A DNA stretch of 64,000 nt, taken from NCBI RefSeq assembly GCF_020329505.1, contig NZ_JAGKJJ010000026.1, forward strand, positions 47,918 to 111,917, given 5' to 3'. Origin of the DNA: Bradyrhizobium semiaridum (lineage in GTDB: Bacteria > Pseudomonadota > Alphaproteobacteria > Rhizobiales > Xanthobacteraceae). Below the pieces are notes generated by a model. It worked only from the letters and a program-made list of their open reading frames with translations. It was not told the origin of the DNA and ran no database searches. The translations under genes and the position numbers were made by a program. Of this stretch, positions 25,027 to 36,411 are shown piece by piece. Every line of letters begins with the position of its first letter. The stretch's first letter is position 1.

Positions 25027-26835
25027 CTATGTCGACCGCTGCACCGCGGGCTTCTCGGCTTCGGCCCGCGCCGCGCTGAGATTGTGCGCCGTGTTGATCA
25101 GCGCGATGTGGGTCAGCGCCTGGGGGAAATTGCCGGTCTGCCGGCCGGCGGCGGAGTCGAACTCCTCCGCCAGCAGGCCGAGATCGTTGGCGACCGCCAC
25201 CACCCGATCGAACATGACTTGCGCGTTGTCGACGTCGCCTGCCAGCACATAGGCGTCGGCGAGCCACAGGCTGCACGCCAGGAACGCACCCTCGATCGGC
25301 TGGGTCTCGTCCGACACCTCGCGCGGGTCGTGGCGCAGCACGAAGCCGTCGCGCATCATATGCCGTTCGACGGCTTCGATCGTGCCGCGGATGCGCGGAT
25401 CGGTCGGCTGCAGGAAACCGACCGACGGCAGCAGCAGCAGGCTGGCGTCGAGCAATTTCGAGCCGTAGCTCTCGACAAAGCTGTTCAGCTCCGCGTCGAA
25501 GCCCTTCTGGCAGACGTCGCGATGGATCGCCTCGCGCACCACCCGCCATTTGACCAGCGGCGCCTTGTAGCCGAACCGTTCCGCGCTCTTGATGGCACGA
25601 TCGAACGCAACCCAGCACATCACCTTGGAGAACACGTAATGCCGGGGCATGCCGCGGCGTTCCCAGATGCCATGGTCAGGCTTGTCCCAGACATCGACGA
25701 GGTGATTGACGACGGTGCACTCCAGCGACCAGTTCTCCTCGTCGAGCTTCAGCTCGGCCATGCGCGACTGGTGGAAGGCGTCGATCAGTTCGCCATACAC
25801 ATCGAGCTGCAGCTGCGCATGCGCGGCGTTGCCGACGCGCACCGGCTGCGCGCCTTCATAGCCGGGCAGCCATCCGGCCTCCCATTCGAGCAGACGCCGC
25901 TGGCCCAGGATGCCGTACATGATCTGCATGTTGGCCGGAGCCCCCGCCGCCGCGCGCAGCAGCCAGTTGTGCCAGGCTACTGCCTCGTCCTTGTAGCCGG
26001 AGTTCATCAGCGCCAGCAGCGTGAAGGTGGCGTCGCGCAGCCAGCAGAACCGGTAGTCCCAGTTGCGCGCGCCGCCGAGCTTTTCCGGCAGTGATGTGGT
26101 GGGCGCCGCGACGATGCCGCCGGTCGGCCTGAAGGTCAGCGCCTTCAGCGTGATCAGCGAGCGCATCACGAGATCGCGTTGAAAGCCGTCTTCATAGGTC
26201 GAGCGGCTACACCATTCCCTCCAGTAGTCCTCGGTGTCCTGCAGCGCCGCCTCGGGATCAATCGGCTTCGGCACCGGGGAATACGAGGCGCCGTAGGTCA
26301 GCACGAACGGCACGGTCTCGCCCGCGCCGACCTCGAAGTCAGCGATCGTGGTGAGGTCCTTGCCGCGGGTCTCGATCGGCGTGCGCAGCACGGTCATGTC
26401 CTGCCCGGCGATCGCGAGCAGCCCGTCGCCGTCGGGATTTTTCCTCACCCAGGGCACGTCGACGCCGAAGCCGAAGCGCAGCACCAGCTCCATATGCATC
26501 CTGACCCGGCCGCTGATGCCGCGCACAAGTCGGACCACATCTGAGGCGTTGCCACGCGGCGGCATGAAGTCGATCAATGCCACGACACCGCCGGCGGTCT
26601 CGAACCGCGTCTCCAGGATCAGCGTGTCGTCCCAATAACGGCGCGACGTTGCGGTGATCTCGTCAGCGGGCGCCAGCAGCCAGCGGCCGTTCCGCGCGGT
26701 ACCGAGCAGCGCCGAAAAGCACGCATCGGAATCGAAGGCCGGCCAGCACAGCCAGTCGATCGAGCCGTCGCGGCCGACCAGCGCCGCGGTCTCGCAATCG
26801 CCGATCAGTCCGTAGTCTTCGATGCGCGAGGCCAA
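25027..26835 (-). CDS. glycoside hydrolase family 15 protein (glucoamylase/trehalase type)
   Basis: A 602-residue GH15 protein. The N-terminal beta-sandwich begins IEDYGLIGDCETAALVGRDG and SIDWLCWPAFDSDACF, and the catalytic (alpha/alpha)6 barrel contains GGARNWDYRFCWLRDATFTL around residue 258. Members release glucose from alpha-glucans or hydrolyse trehalose; proteobacterial members of this size include both glucoamylase-like and trehalase-like enzymes, so the substrate is open. The start is TTG at 26835, supported by GGAG eight bases upstream. It is 17 bp after malQ on the same strand, so they form an operon. Context points to alpha-glucan or trehalose breakdown. Confidence 0.88.
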   Translation of the reverse strand: MASRIEDYGLIGDCETAALVGRDGSIDWLCWPAFDSDACFSALLGTARNGRWLLAPADEITATSRRYWDDTLILETRFETAGGVVALIDFMPPRGNASDVVRLVRGISGRVRMHMELVLRFGFGVDVPWVRKNPDGDGLLAIAGQDMTVLRTPIETRGKDLTTIADFEVGAGETVPFVLTYGASYSPVPKPIDPEAALQDTEDYWREWCSRSTYEDGFQRDLVMRSLITLKALTFRPTGGIVAAPTTSLPEKLGGARNWDYRFCWLRDATFTLLALMNSGYKDEAVAWHNWLLRAAAGAPANMQIMYGILGQRRLLEWEAGWLPGYEGAQPVRVGNAAHAQLQLDVYGELIDAFHQSRMAELKLDEENWSLECTVVNHLVDVWDKPDHGIWERRGMPRHYVFSKVMCWVAFDRAIKSAERFGYKAPLVKWRVVREAIHRDVCQKGFDAELNSFVESYGSKLLDASLLLLPSVGFLQPTDPRIRGTIEAVERHMMRDGFVLRHDPREVSDETQPIEGAFLACSLWLADAYVLAGDVDNAQVMFDRVVAVANDLGLLAEEFDSAAGRQTGNFPQALTHIALINTAHNLSAARAEAEKPAVQRST

Positions 26836-26852
26836 TTCTGTGCTCCGCCGGC

Positions 26853-28805
26853 TCAGCCGCCGCGCGACCGTTCGCGGGTCGCGCGCTTGAGGGCCTCGAC
26901 ATCGATCGCCGACGACAAATGCTCCAGCGAGACCGGAAGTCGTCGCTTCCAGTTCGGATGCTCGTAGACGGTGCCGGGAATGTTGGACTGATCGACCAGG
27001 CCGAGCAGGTCCTCCATCGACACCACCATCATCCGCGACCGGGTCCGCGCCATGAAGCTCACTACCGAATAGAGGTCGTGACCGTGGATGTCGTGGCGGC
27101 GCAGCACCTCGTCGAGCTGGCCGAGCGCGTGCCAGCGTCCCTCATCGGTCTCGCCGGGATCGATCCCGAGCGCACGCTTGGTCTTGAGGTCGCTGAACGA
27201 GCGCCAGCCGGCATAGGTCGACAGGTCATGGGTGTTGAAGGTGACGAGCGCGTCGGCAAGGTAATGGTCGGCATTGTAGAACACGCCCTGGCCGTCATGC
27301 TCGAACATCATCACCAGATAGGACCAGATGCCCCAGCCGTTCATCTGCTCTCGAAAGCCTTCGGGCACGGTGCCGAGATCTTCGCCGATCACGACGCAAC
27401 GGCTTGCGACACTCTCCTGCGCGGTGACCGCCAGCAGCGCGTCGAACGGCATCAGCACATAGGCGCCGTTGGCGGGTCCGAAGCCGCGCGGCACGAGATA
27501 CAGCCGCTTCAGCCCGAAAGCATGATCGAGCCTGATTGCGCCGGCATGGCGCATCGAGGCGCGCAGCATCTGTCTGAACGGCTTGAACAAGCGCAGCTCG
27601 AGGCCGGCGGCGTTGAAGCCGGCAAGCCCCCAGTCCTGCCCCGCGGTGTTGAGCGGATCCGGCGGCGCGCCGACGCCGAGCTGGCGCGAGATCGCGGTCT
27701 GTTCGTTCCAGGCATCGAACCCATCGGACTGCACACCGACGGCGACGTCGAGATAAAGCCCGACCCGCATGCCGAGCTTGTGCGCGAACGCCTGACAGGC
27801 GGCGAGCTGGCGGTCCGCGGTCCATTGCACGAATTCCACGAACTCGACCTCGGCGGCGGTCTCGCGCGCCCGGCGCAGCCTGGCGCAGGCCACATCGTCC
27901 GGCCGCCGCCATTCCTCCGGCCATTCCCACCACGGCGTATTGAGCTGGTGCCGCATCACCTCGAAGCAGGCAAAACGCGATAGCAGCGTGCCTTGCTCGC
28001 TGCGATAGGCCTCGAAATCCTGCCAACGGCCGAGGCCGGGATTGGCCTTGAACGCCGCGAACGCGGCGCGCAGCGCGCGCCATTTCAGCGGACCGGCGGC
28101 GACGTAGTCGACCATGTCGCGCGAACGCAGCTGCGCCAGCGCACCTTGCGTCTCGGCGTCGATCCGGAACTCGGGAATCTTTTCGACGTCGATATAGAGC
28201 GCGTTGAGGAACAGCCGGCTGTTCGGCGAGTACGGGCTGCAGTCGCCGGGCCGGTCGTCGAACAGCGCGTGCAGCGGATTGAGTCCGATGCCGTCGGCGC
28301 CGAGATGATGCGCGAAGTCGAGCAGGCCCCGCAAATCGGTGAAGTCGCCGATGCCCCAGTTGCGCGCAGAACGCACGCCGTAGAGCTGGACCGCGATTAC
28401 CCAGCAGCGGTCGAATTCGCCGCCGAACGCGCTCTCCGGGGCAACGAGCAGCGGCAGCTCCTCGCGCGCGCCAGACGCGTCCGCGACCTGCAAGCGATGC
28501 ACGCCTTCGGGCAGACCGGGCGGCCATGCCACATTGCGCTCGTGCGCCTCGCCCTGCGCGAGCACGCTTGCGCCGCTCGCAATCTTCCATTGCACCGGAA
28601 GCTGGGCAGTTTCCGACAGCGCGGTCGCGGCGGCGCGGCCGGGCCTGACGACCACGGGATGGGCGACGATCCGCCGCGGCGTCTCCGGCGGCAGCGCATC
28701 GAGGATCGCCAAGAGCGCCTCAGGGGTTGTCACACGCAGGTGACCGCTGCCGTCGATATACTCAGTCTGGATACCCAGGGTCTTGGCTTTGGCGTAAAGG
28801 TCCAT
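26853..28805 (-). CDS. malQ: 4-alpha-glucanotransferase (amylomaltase)
   Basis: A 650-residue GH77 enzyme that disproportionates malto-oligosaccharides. Catalytic-region motifs are GAIRLDHAFGLKRLYLVPRG (nucleophile Asp), VIGEDLGTVPEGF (acid/base Glu) and FNTHDLSTYAGW (third Asp). An extended N-terminal part of about 120 residues, seen in the longer bacterial MalQ forms, precedes WVIAVQLYGVRSARNWGIGDF. The ATG at 28805 has only a weak ribosome site. A complete EcfG-type promoter reads toward it (28909 to 28885). With GH15 downstream and the glgE-treY operon divergent, it recycles short maltodextrins made during glycogen and trehalose turnover. Confidence 0.93.
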   Translation of the reverse strand: MDLYAKAKTLGIQTEYIDGSGHLRVTTPEALLAILDALPPETPRRIVAHPVVVRPGRAAATALSETAQLPVQWKIASGASVLAQGEAHERNVAWPPGLPEGVHRLQVADASGAREELPLLVAPESAFGGEFDRCWVIAVQLYGVRSARNWGIGDFTDLRGLLDFAHHLGADGIGLNPLHALFDDRPGDCSPYSPNSRLFLNALYIDVEKIPEFRIDAETQGALAQLRSRDMVDYVAAGPLKWRALRAAFAAFKANPGLGRWQDFEAYRSEQGTLLSRFACFEVMRHQLNTPWWEWPEEWRRPDDVACARLRRARETAAEVEFVEFVQWTADRQLAACQAFAHKLGMRVGLYLDVAVGVQSDGFDAWNEQTAISRQLGVGAPPDPLNTAGQDWGLAGFNAAGLELRLFKPFRQMLRASMRHAGAIRLDHAFGLKRLYLVPRGFGPANGAYVLMPFDALLAVTAQESVASRCVVIGEDLGTVPEGFREQMNGWGIWSYLVMMFEHDGQGVFYNADHYLADALVTFNTHDLSTYAGWRSFSDLKTKRALGIDPGETDEGRWHALGQLDEVLRRHDIHGHDLYSVVSFMARTRSRMMVVSMEDLLGLVDQSNIPGTVYEHPNWKRRLPVSLEHLSSAIDVEALKRATRERSRGG

Positions 28806-28884
28806 GCGGCACGCTGCTGGCTTGCAACGGTATTACGACCCGCTGCTAAATTGTTCAGATACGGGAAAGGGATAGTTGATGGTC

Positions 28885-28909
28885 AACGCTCTACCCTATC
28901 CGGCGTTCC
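28885..28909 (-). promoter_or_regulatory. EcfG-type stress promoter for malQ-GH15
   Basis: On the minus strand the sequence reads GGAAC (28909-28905), a 16-base spacer, CGTT (28888-28885), an exact match to the alphaproteobacterial general-stress sigma factor pattern. The expected transcription start lies about 70 bases before the malQ ATG. The -35 half sits in the inverted repeat GTTCCCG-C-CGGGAAC (28905-28919), whose other arm gives a plus-strand GGAAC without a good -10 (CTTA or GCTT at the proper distance). Confidence 0.6.
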
Positions 28910-29009
28910 CGCCGGGAACCATTGCCCGGCAAGTGGCTTACTATATGGGTCTGGCGCGCCTCCTTCCCGCTGCCGGGACGGCCTTTGCATCTTGAATGGC
29001 GGCATCACC

Positions 29010-30962
29010 GTGAACAAAACCGCCCGACCTGTCGAGAGTGCCAGCGGCACTTTTCATATCACTGACGTTTACCCGTCGGTCGATGGCGGCCGCTTTCCGG
29101 TCAAGCGCATCGTGGGTGAACCGGTCGACGTGTGGGCCGACATCTATCGTGACGGACATGACGTGATAGCGGCCGCGCTGGCGTGGCGTCACGAGGATGG
29201 CGGTGAATGGCAACATGCGCCGATGACACTGCACAGCGACGACCGCTGGACCGGCAGTTTCGTGCCCGACCGTCCCGGCCGCTACGCCTATGCGGTCGAG
29301 GCCTGGACCGATGAATTCGCCAGCTGGCGGCATCGCTTCGAGCAGAAGCAGAAGCGCGGCACCGGCCACACGCTGGACGCGATCGAAGGCGCCGGCCTGC
29401 TGACAAAGGCGCAGGCCGGGGGCCCGGCGGCTGCGGCGGTGATCATCAGGCAGTGCGAGATCTATCTACAGACCGGCGAGGCCGGTGCATTGCTCGCGCC
29501 GGAATTGCAGACGGCGATGGCCGGCAGCCAGTTTCGCCGCGACCTGACGCGCTCGCCACTATTTGCGCTGGTCGCCGAGCGGCCGCGGGCGCGCTACAGC
29601 ACCTGGTATCAGATGTTTCCGCGAAGCCAGGGCAAGGTGGCAGGCGCGCATGCGAGCTTCCGCGATTGCGTCGCGCGGCTGCCCGATATCGCGGCGATGG
29701 GCTTCGACGTCGTGCTGCTGGCGCCGATCCACCCGATCGGGCAGCAGCACCGCAAGGGCCGCAACAATGCGGCGATCGCGCAGCCTGGTGATCCCGGCAG
29801 CCCCTATGCGATCGGCTCGGCCGAGGGGGGCCACGACGCCGTGCATCCGCAGCTCGGCACGCTCGACGACTTCCGCGCCTTCGTCGCCGCCTGCCATGCC
29901 CACGGCATGGAGGTCGCGCTCGACTTCGCGGTCCAATGTTCGCCCGACCACCCCTGGCTGAAGCAGCATCCGGAATGGTTCAGGCGACGCCCGGACGGAT
30001 CAATGCGCCCGGCCGAGCATCCGCCGCAGCGCTGGGACGACGTCGTCGATCCGGATTTCGGATGTGAGCAAGCCGGCGCGCTGTGGCAGGCGCTGCGCGA
30101 CGTCGTGCTGTTCTGGGTCGAGCAGGGCGTGAAGATCTTCCGGGTCGACAATCCGCACATCAGGCCGCTGCCGTTCTGGGAATGGCTGATCCGGGAGGTG
30201 CAGCGCCACGACGCGGAAGTCTTGTTCCTGGCGGAAGCCTTCGCACGGCCGAAGCTGATGAAGGGGCTCGCCAAGCTGGGCTTCTCGCAATCCTACAGCT
30301 ATTTCACCTGGCGCACCCAGCGCTTCGAGCTCGAGCAGTATCTCGGCGAGTTGATCGGCTATCCCGAGCGTGACTTCTTTCGGCCGAATTTCTTCGTCAA
30401 CACGCCGGACATCCTGCCCTTCCATCTGCAGGGCGGCACACCCTGGATGTTCAAGTCGCGTCTCGCTCTGGCGGCGACGCTGTCGAGCAGTTACGGTATC
30501 TATAGTGGCTTCGAGCTGTTGGAGCATGCCCCCATCCCAGGCCGGGAGGAATATGCCGATTCCGAAAAGTACCAGATCAAGGTCCGGGACTGGGACAGGC
30601 CCGGGAACATCAAGCCCTATATCGCCGCGCTCAATCGGATCAGGCGCGGCAATTCGGCCCTGCAACAGACGGCCAGTTTGCGCTTTATCGGCATTGAGGA
30701 CGGCAATTTGATCGGCTTCGTCAAGCAATCGGTCGACCGGAGCAACGTGGTCGCGGCCGTCATCGCCTTGTCGGGCGAGGCGCGCGAGGTCTGGCTTCCG
30801 CTCGGCGACGTCGAGATCGGCGATCGTCCGGTCGCGGCCGTGGAGGATCTCGTCAGCGGCGAACGCCACGCACTCGAATGGGGGGGCCTGCGCCTGCGCA
30901 TCGACCCGGAGCGCGATCCCGCGCTGCTGCTGCGCTGCATGGCCTCGAGGGAGCCGACATGA
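29010..30962 (+). CDS. glgE: alpha-1,4-glucan:maltose-1-phosphate maltosyltransferase
   Basis: GlgE transfers maltose from maltose-1-phosphate to growing alpha-1,4-glucan, a route to glycogen from trehalose. The protein is 650 residues from GTG at 29010 (MNKTARPVESASGTFHI). Motifs are the nucleophile region KIFRVDNPHIRPLPFWEW, the acid/base VLFLAEAFARPKLM, and FFVNTPDILPFHLQGG. The N-terminal domain (DVYPSVDGGRFPVKRIVGEP) is characteristic of GlgE and separates it from other GH13 enzymes. An open frame extends far upstream to 27993, but that part is the reverse of malQ. The stop overlaps treS as ATGA, so supply of maltose-1-phosphate by the TreS-maltokinase fusion is genetically coupled. Confidence 0.93.
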   Translation: MNKTARPVESASGTFHITDVYPSVDGGRFPVKRIVGEPVDVWADIYRDGHDVIAAALAWRHEDGGEWQHAPMTLHSDDRWTGSFVPDRPGRYAYAVEAWTDEFASWRHRFEQKQKRGTGHTLDAIEGAGLLTKAQAGGPAAAAVIIRQCEIYLQTGEAGALLAPELQTAMAGSQFRRDLTRSPLFALVAERPRARYSTWYQMFPRSQGKVAGAHASFRDCVARLPDIAAMGFDVVLLAPIHPIGQQHRKGRNNAAIAQPGDPGSPYAIGSAEGGHDAVHPQLGTLDDFRAFVAACHAHGMEVALDFAVQCSPDHPWLKQHPEWFRRRPDGSMRPAEHPPQRWDDVVDPDFGCEQAGALWQALRDVVLFWVEQGVKIFRVDNPHIRPLPFWEWLIREVQRHDAEVLFLAEAFARPKLMKGLAKLGFSQSYSYFTWRTQRFELEQYLGELIGYPERDFFRPNFFVNTPDILPFHLQGGTPWMFKSRLALAATLSSSYGIYSGFELLEHAPIPGREEYADSEKYQIKVRDWDRPGNIKPYIAALNRIRRGNSALQQTASLRFIGIEDGNLIGFVKQSVDRSNVVAAVIALSGEAREVWLPLGDVEIGDRPVAAVEDLVSGERHALEWGGLRLRIDPERDPALLLRCMASREPT

Positions 30963-33900
30963 ACGTATTCTCCTCCATCGACATCAAGGAGAAGGTCGCG
31001 ACCGAGGCCACCGACAAGCTGTGGTACAAGGACGCGATCATCTATCAGCTGCACGTCAAGGCCTTCGCCGACAGCAACAATGACGGCATCGGCGATTTCG
31101 CGGGGCTGACCGAGAAGCTCGGCTATTTGCAGGACCTCGGCGTGACCACGCTGTGGCTGCTGCCGTTCTACCCCTCGCCCGGCCGCGACGACGGCTACGA
31201 CATCGCCGACTACGGCGACATCAATCCCGATTTCGGGACGATGAAGGATTTCAAGCGCTTCATCCAGGAAGCCAAGAAGCGCGGCCTGCGCGTCATCACC
31301 GAGCTCGTCGTCAACCACACCTCGGACCAGCACGCCTGGTTCAAGCGCGCCCGCCGCAGCCCGCCGAATTCGAGCGCGCGAAGCTGGTACGTCTGGAGCG
31401 ACACCGACCAGAAATATCTCGATACCCGCATCATCTTCACCGACACGGAGAAGTCGAACTGGACCTGGGATCCGGAAGCCGGCCAGTTCTACTGGCACCG
31501 CTTCTTCTCGCACCAGCCGGATTTGAATTTCGACAATCCCCGCGTGGTGCGGGCCATCGTGCAGGTGATGAAGCGCTGGCTCGACACCGGCGTCGACGGT
31601 TTCCGGCTCGATGCCATTCCCTATCTGTGCGAGCGCGACGGCACCAACAACGAGAACCTGCCGGAGACGCATGCCATCATCAAGCGGCTGCGCCAGGAGC
31701 TTGACGCCTACGCCAAGGACAAGGTGCTGCTCGCCGAGGCCAATCAATGGCCGGAGGATGTGCAGGAATATTTCGGCCATGGCGACGAGTGCCACATGGC
31801 CTATCACTTCCCGCTGATGCCGCGCATCTACATGGCAATCGCCCAGGAGGACCGCTTCCCGATCACCGACATTCTGCGCCAGACGCCGGATATTCCGCCG
31901 GCCTGCCAATGGGCGCTGTTCCTGCGCAATCACGACGAGCTGACGCTGGAAATGGTCACCGACGTCGAGCGCGATTATCTGTGGTCGACCTACGCCAACG
32001 ACCCGCGCGCCCGCATCAATGTCGGCATCCGCCGCCGCCTTGCCCCGCTGATGGACAATGACCGGCGCAAGATCGAGCTGATGAACTCGCTGTTGCTGTC
32101 GTTCCCGGGCACGCCGATCATCTATTACGGCGACGAGATCGGCATGGGCGACAACATCTATCTCGGCGACCGCAACGGCGTGCGTACGCCGATGCAATGG
32201 TCGCCGGACCGCAACGGCGGCTTTTCGCGCGCCGATCCCGCGCGGCTGTATGCCCCGATGATCATGGATCCGGTCTACGGCTACGAGGCCGTCAATGTCG
32301 AGGCGCAGTCGCGCAGCCTGTCGTCGCTGCTGTCTGCGACCAAGCGGCTGATCGCGGTGCGCAAGTCGACGCTCGCATTCGGGCGCGGCACCATGACCTT
32401 CATCCGCCCGGAGAACCGCTCGGTGCTGGCCTATGTCAGGCAGTACAATGGCGAGGTCATCCTGTGCGTCGCCAACCTGTCGCGCTCGGCGCAGGCCACC
32501 CAGCTCGACCTGTCGGCCTTCAAGGACCGCATTCCGCTCGAGATGCTGGGACGCACGCGCTTCCCGGCGATCGGCGAACTGCCCTACATGATCACGCTGG
32601 CGCCCTACGGCTTCTACTGGTTCCAGCTGCAGGAGCGCGACAAGTCCGAGCCGGTGACGCCGCGCGCGGTGCCGGAGTTCGAGACGCTGGTGGTGCCGCT
32701 CAATTCCACCTGGACCTCGCTGGCGCGCGAGCGCGGCGTGTTCGAGCGCGACGTGCTGCCCGGCCATCTCGCACGCACGCGCTGGTATCCGGAGCATTCC
32801 GCCAAGGCGATCCAGCCGACACTGGTGTCCGCGATCCCGTTCTGCGATATCGGCGACAACCGGCCCTGGCTGATCTTCTTCGAATCCACCGAGCGCGGCA
32901 CCACCAGCCGCTACGTGCTGCCGATGCAGATCGAGTGGGTGCGCTTCGATCGCGAGCGCTACAACCCGCGCGCCTTCGCCGCCGTGCGCCAGGGCGCCCG
33001 CGAGGGCACGCTGCTCGATGTCGCGACCGACCAGATCTTCACCGGGCTGTTCCTGCGCAATCTGCGGGAGAACCTCGTGGTCGACGAAAGCGAGCAAGGC
33101 CTCAAGCTCGAGTTCAAGCCGACCAGCCGCTTTGCCGACAGACCCGTGCGCCAGCCCGAGCGCATCCGCGTGTTCGAGAACGATCAGCCGCATTCGACCG
33201 CGCTGGTCGACAACGACTACGTCACCAAGATCTACCGGAAGCTCGAGGTCGGCATCAATCCGGAGATCGAGATCTGCCGTTTCCTCACCGAAGTGGTGAA
33301 CTTTCCCAACAGCCCGGCCCTGCTCGGCACCGCCGAGCTGGTCGAGGGCGACAAGCGCAGCGCGATCGCGGTGCTGCACGCCATGGTGGTCAACCAGGGC
33401 GATCTCTGGACGGTGGCGGCCTCGCACCTCGATCGTCTGGTCGAGAAGCAGCGGCTGCTCGCAGCGAGCGAGCAGGCGGCGGAGAACGTCGATGAGGCCG
33501 GCTATTTGCGCCATCTGGCGCAAGCCGGCAAGCGCCTCGCTGAGTTGCACATCGCGCTCGCCAGCAACCGCGACCTGCCGGATTTTGCGCCTGAGCCGAC
33601 CCGGCCCGAGGACCTGCAGCGCTGGAACGACGAGATCATGGCGCGCGCCGAGCGCGTGTTCGACTCGCTGAAGCAGCGCCGCGACAGCATGAAGGACGGC
33701 GACCGGCTGCTCGCCGACGAGCTGCTGGGCCGGCACGACATGCTGCCGGAACGGCTCAAGGCGCTGCTGCCGCGCGAGACCGACGGCTTCAACATCCGCC
33801 ACCACGGCGATCTCCATCTCGGCCAGTTCCTGATCGTCAAGGACGACATCTTCATCATCGATTTCGATGGCGGGCCGGGCCGCACCATCGCCGAGCGGCG

Positions 33901-34260
33901 ACGCAAGGCACCGGCCGCGCGCGACGTCGCGGGCCTGCTGCGCTCGATCGACTATGCCGCGAGCGCGGCGCTGGAACGCACGCTCAAGGTCGCCCCCGAC
34001 GAGAGCGGCAGGTTGAGCCTTGCGTTGGCCGAATGGCGCGACCAGGCCGCGGATACGTTCCTGGCGGCCTATCGCGAAGCCATGGCCGGCCAGCGGCTGT
34101 GGCCCGCCGACGCCAAAACGGCCGAGCGCCTGCTCAGCCTGTTCCTGATCGAGAAGGCGTTCTACGAGGTCGAATATGAACTCGCCAACCGGCCGGATTG
34201 GCTGCGCGTGCCGCTGACCGGCCTGCTGAGGATCCTGGCGCAACAGCCGCATGAGGTTGC

Positions 34261-34264
<4 letters not shown>
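30959..34264 (+). CDS. treS: trehalose synthase - maltokinase fusion
   Basis: A 1101-residue fusion. The N-terminal GH13 trehalose synthase (about 1-560) interconverts trehalose and maltose: KDAIIYQLHVKAFADSNNDG, nucleophile GVDGFRLDAIPYLCERDGTN, acid/base VLLAEANQWPED and FLRNHDELTLEM. The C-terminal maltokinase (about 590-1101) phosphorylates maltose; it has the kinase-like HHGDLHLGQFL near residue 949 and the metal motif FIIDFDGGPGR near 967. Its product, maltose-1-phosphate, is the GlgE substrate. The start at 30959 overlaps glgE by 4 bp and the stop overlaps glgB by 4 bp. A longer upstream reading (30878) lies wholly in glgE. Confidence 0.94.
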
Positions 34265-36408
<2,144 letters not shown>

Positions 36409-36411
36409 GCC

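Noticed and set aside
30617..34252. 1211-codon minus-strand open frame opposite treS
   Set aside because: Very long but antisense to a gene with intact catalytic motifs. The composition is typical of reversed GC-rich coding sequence.
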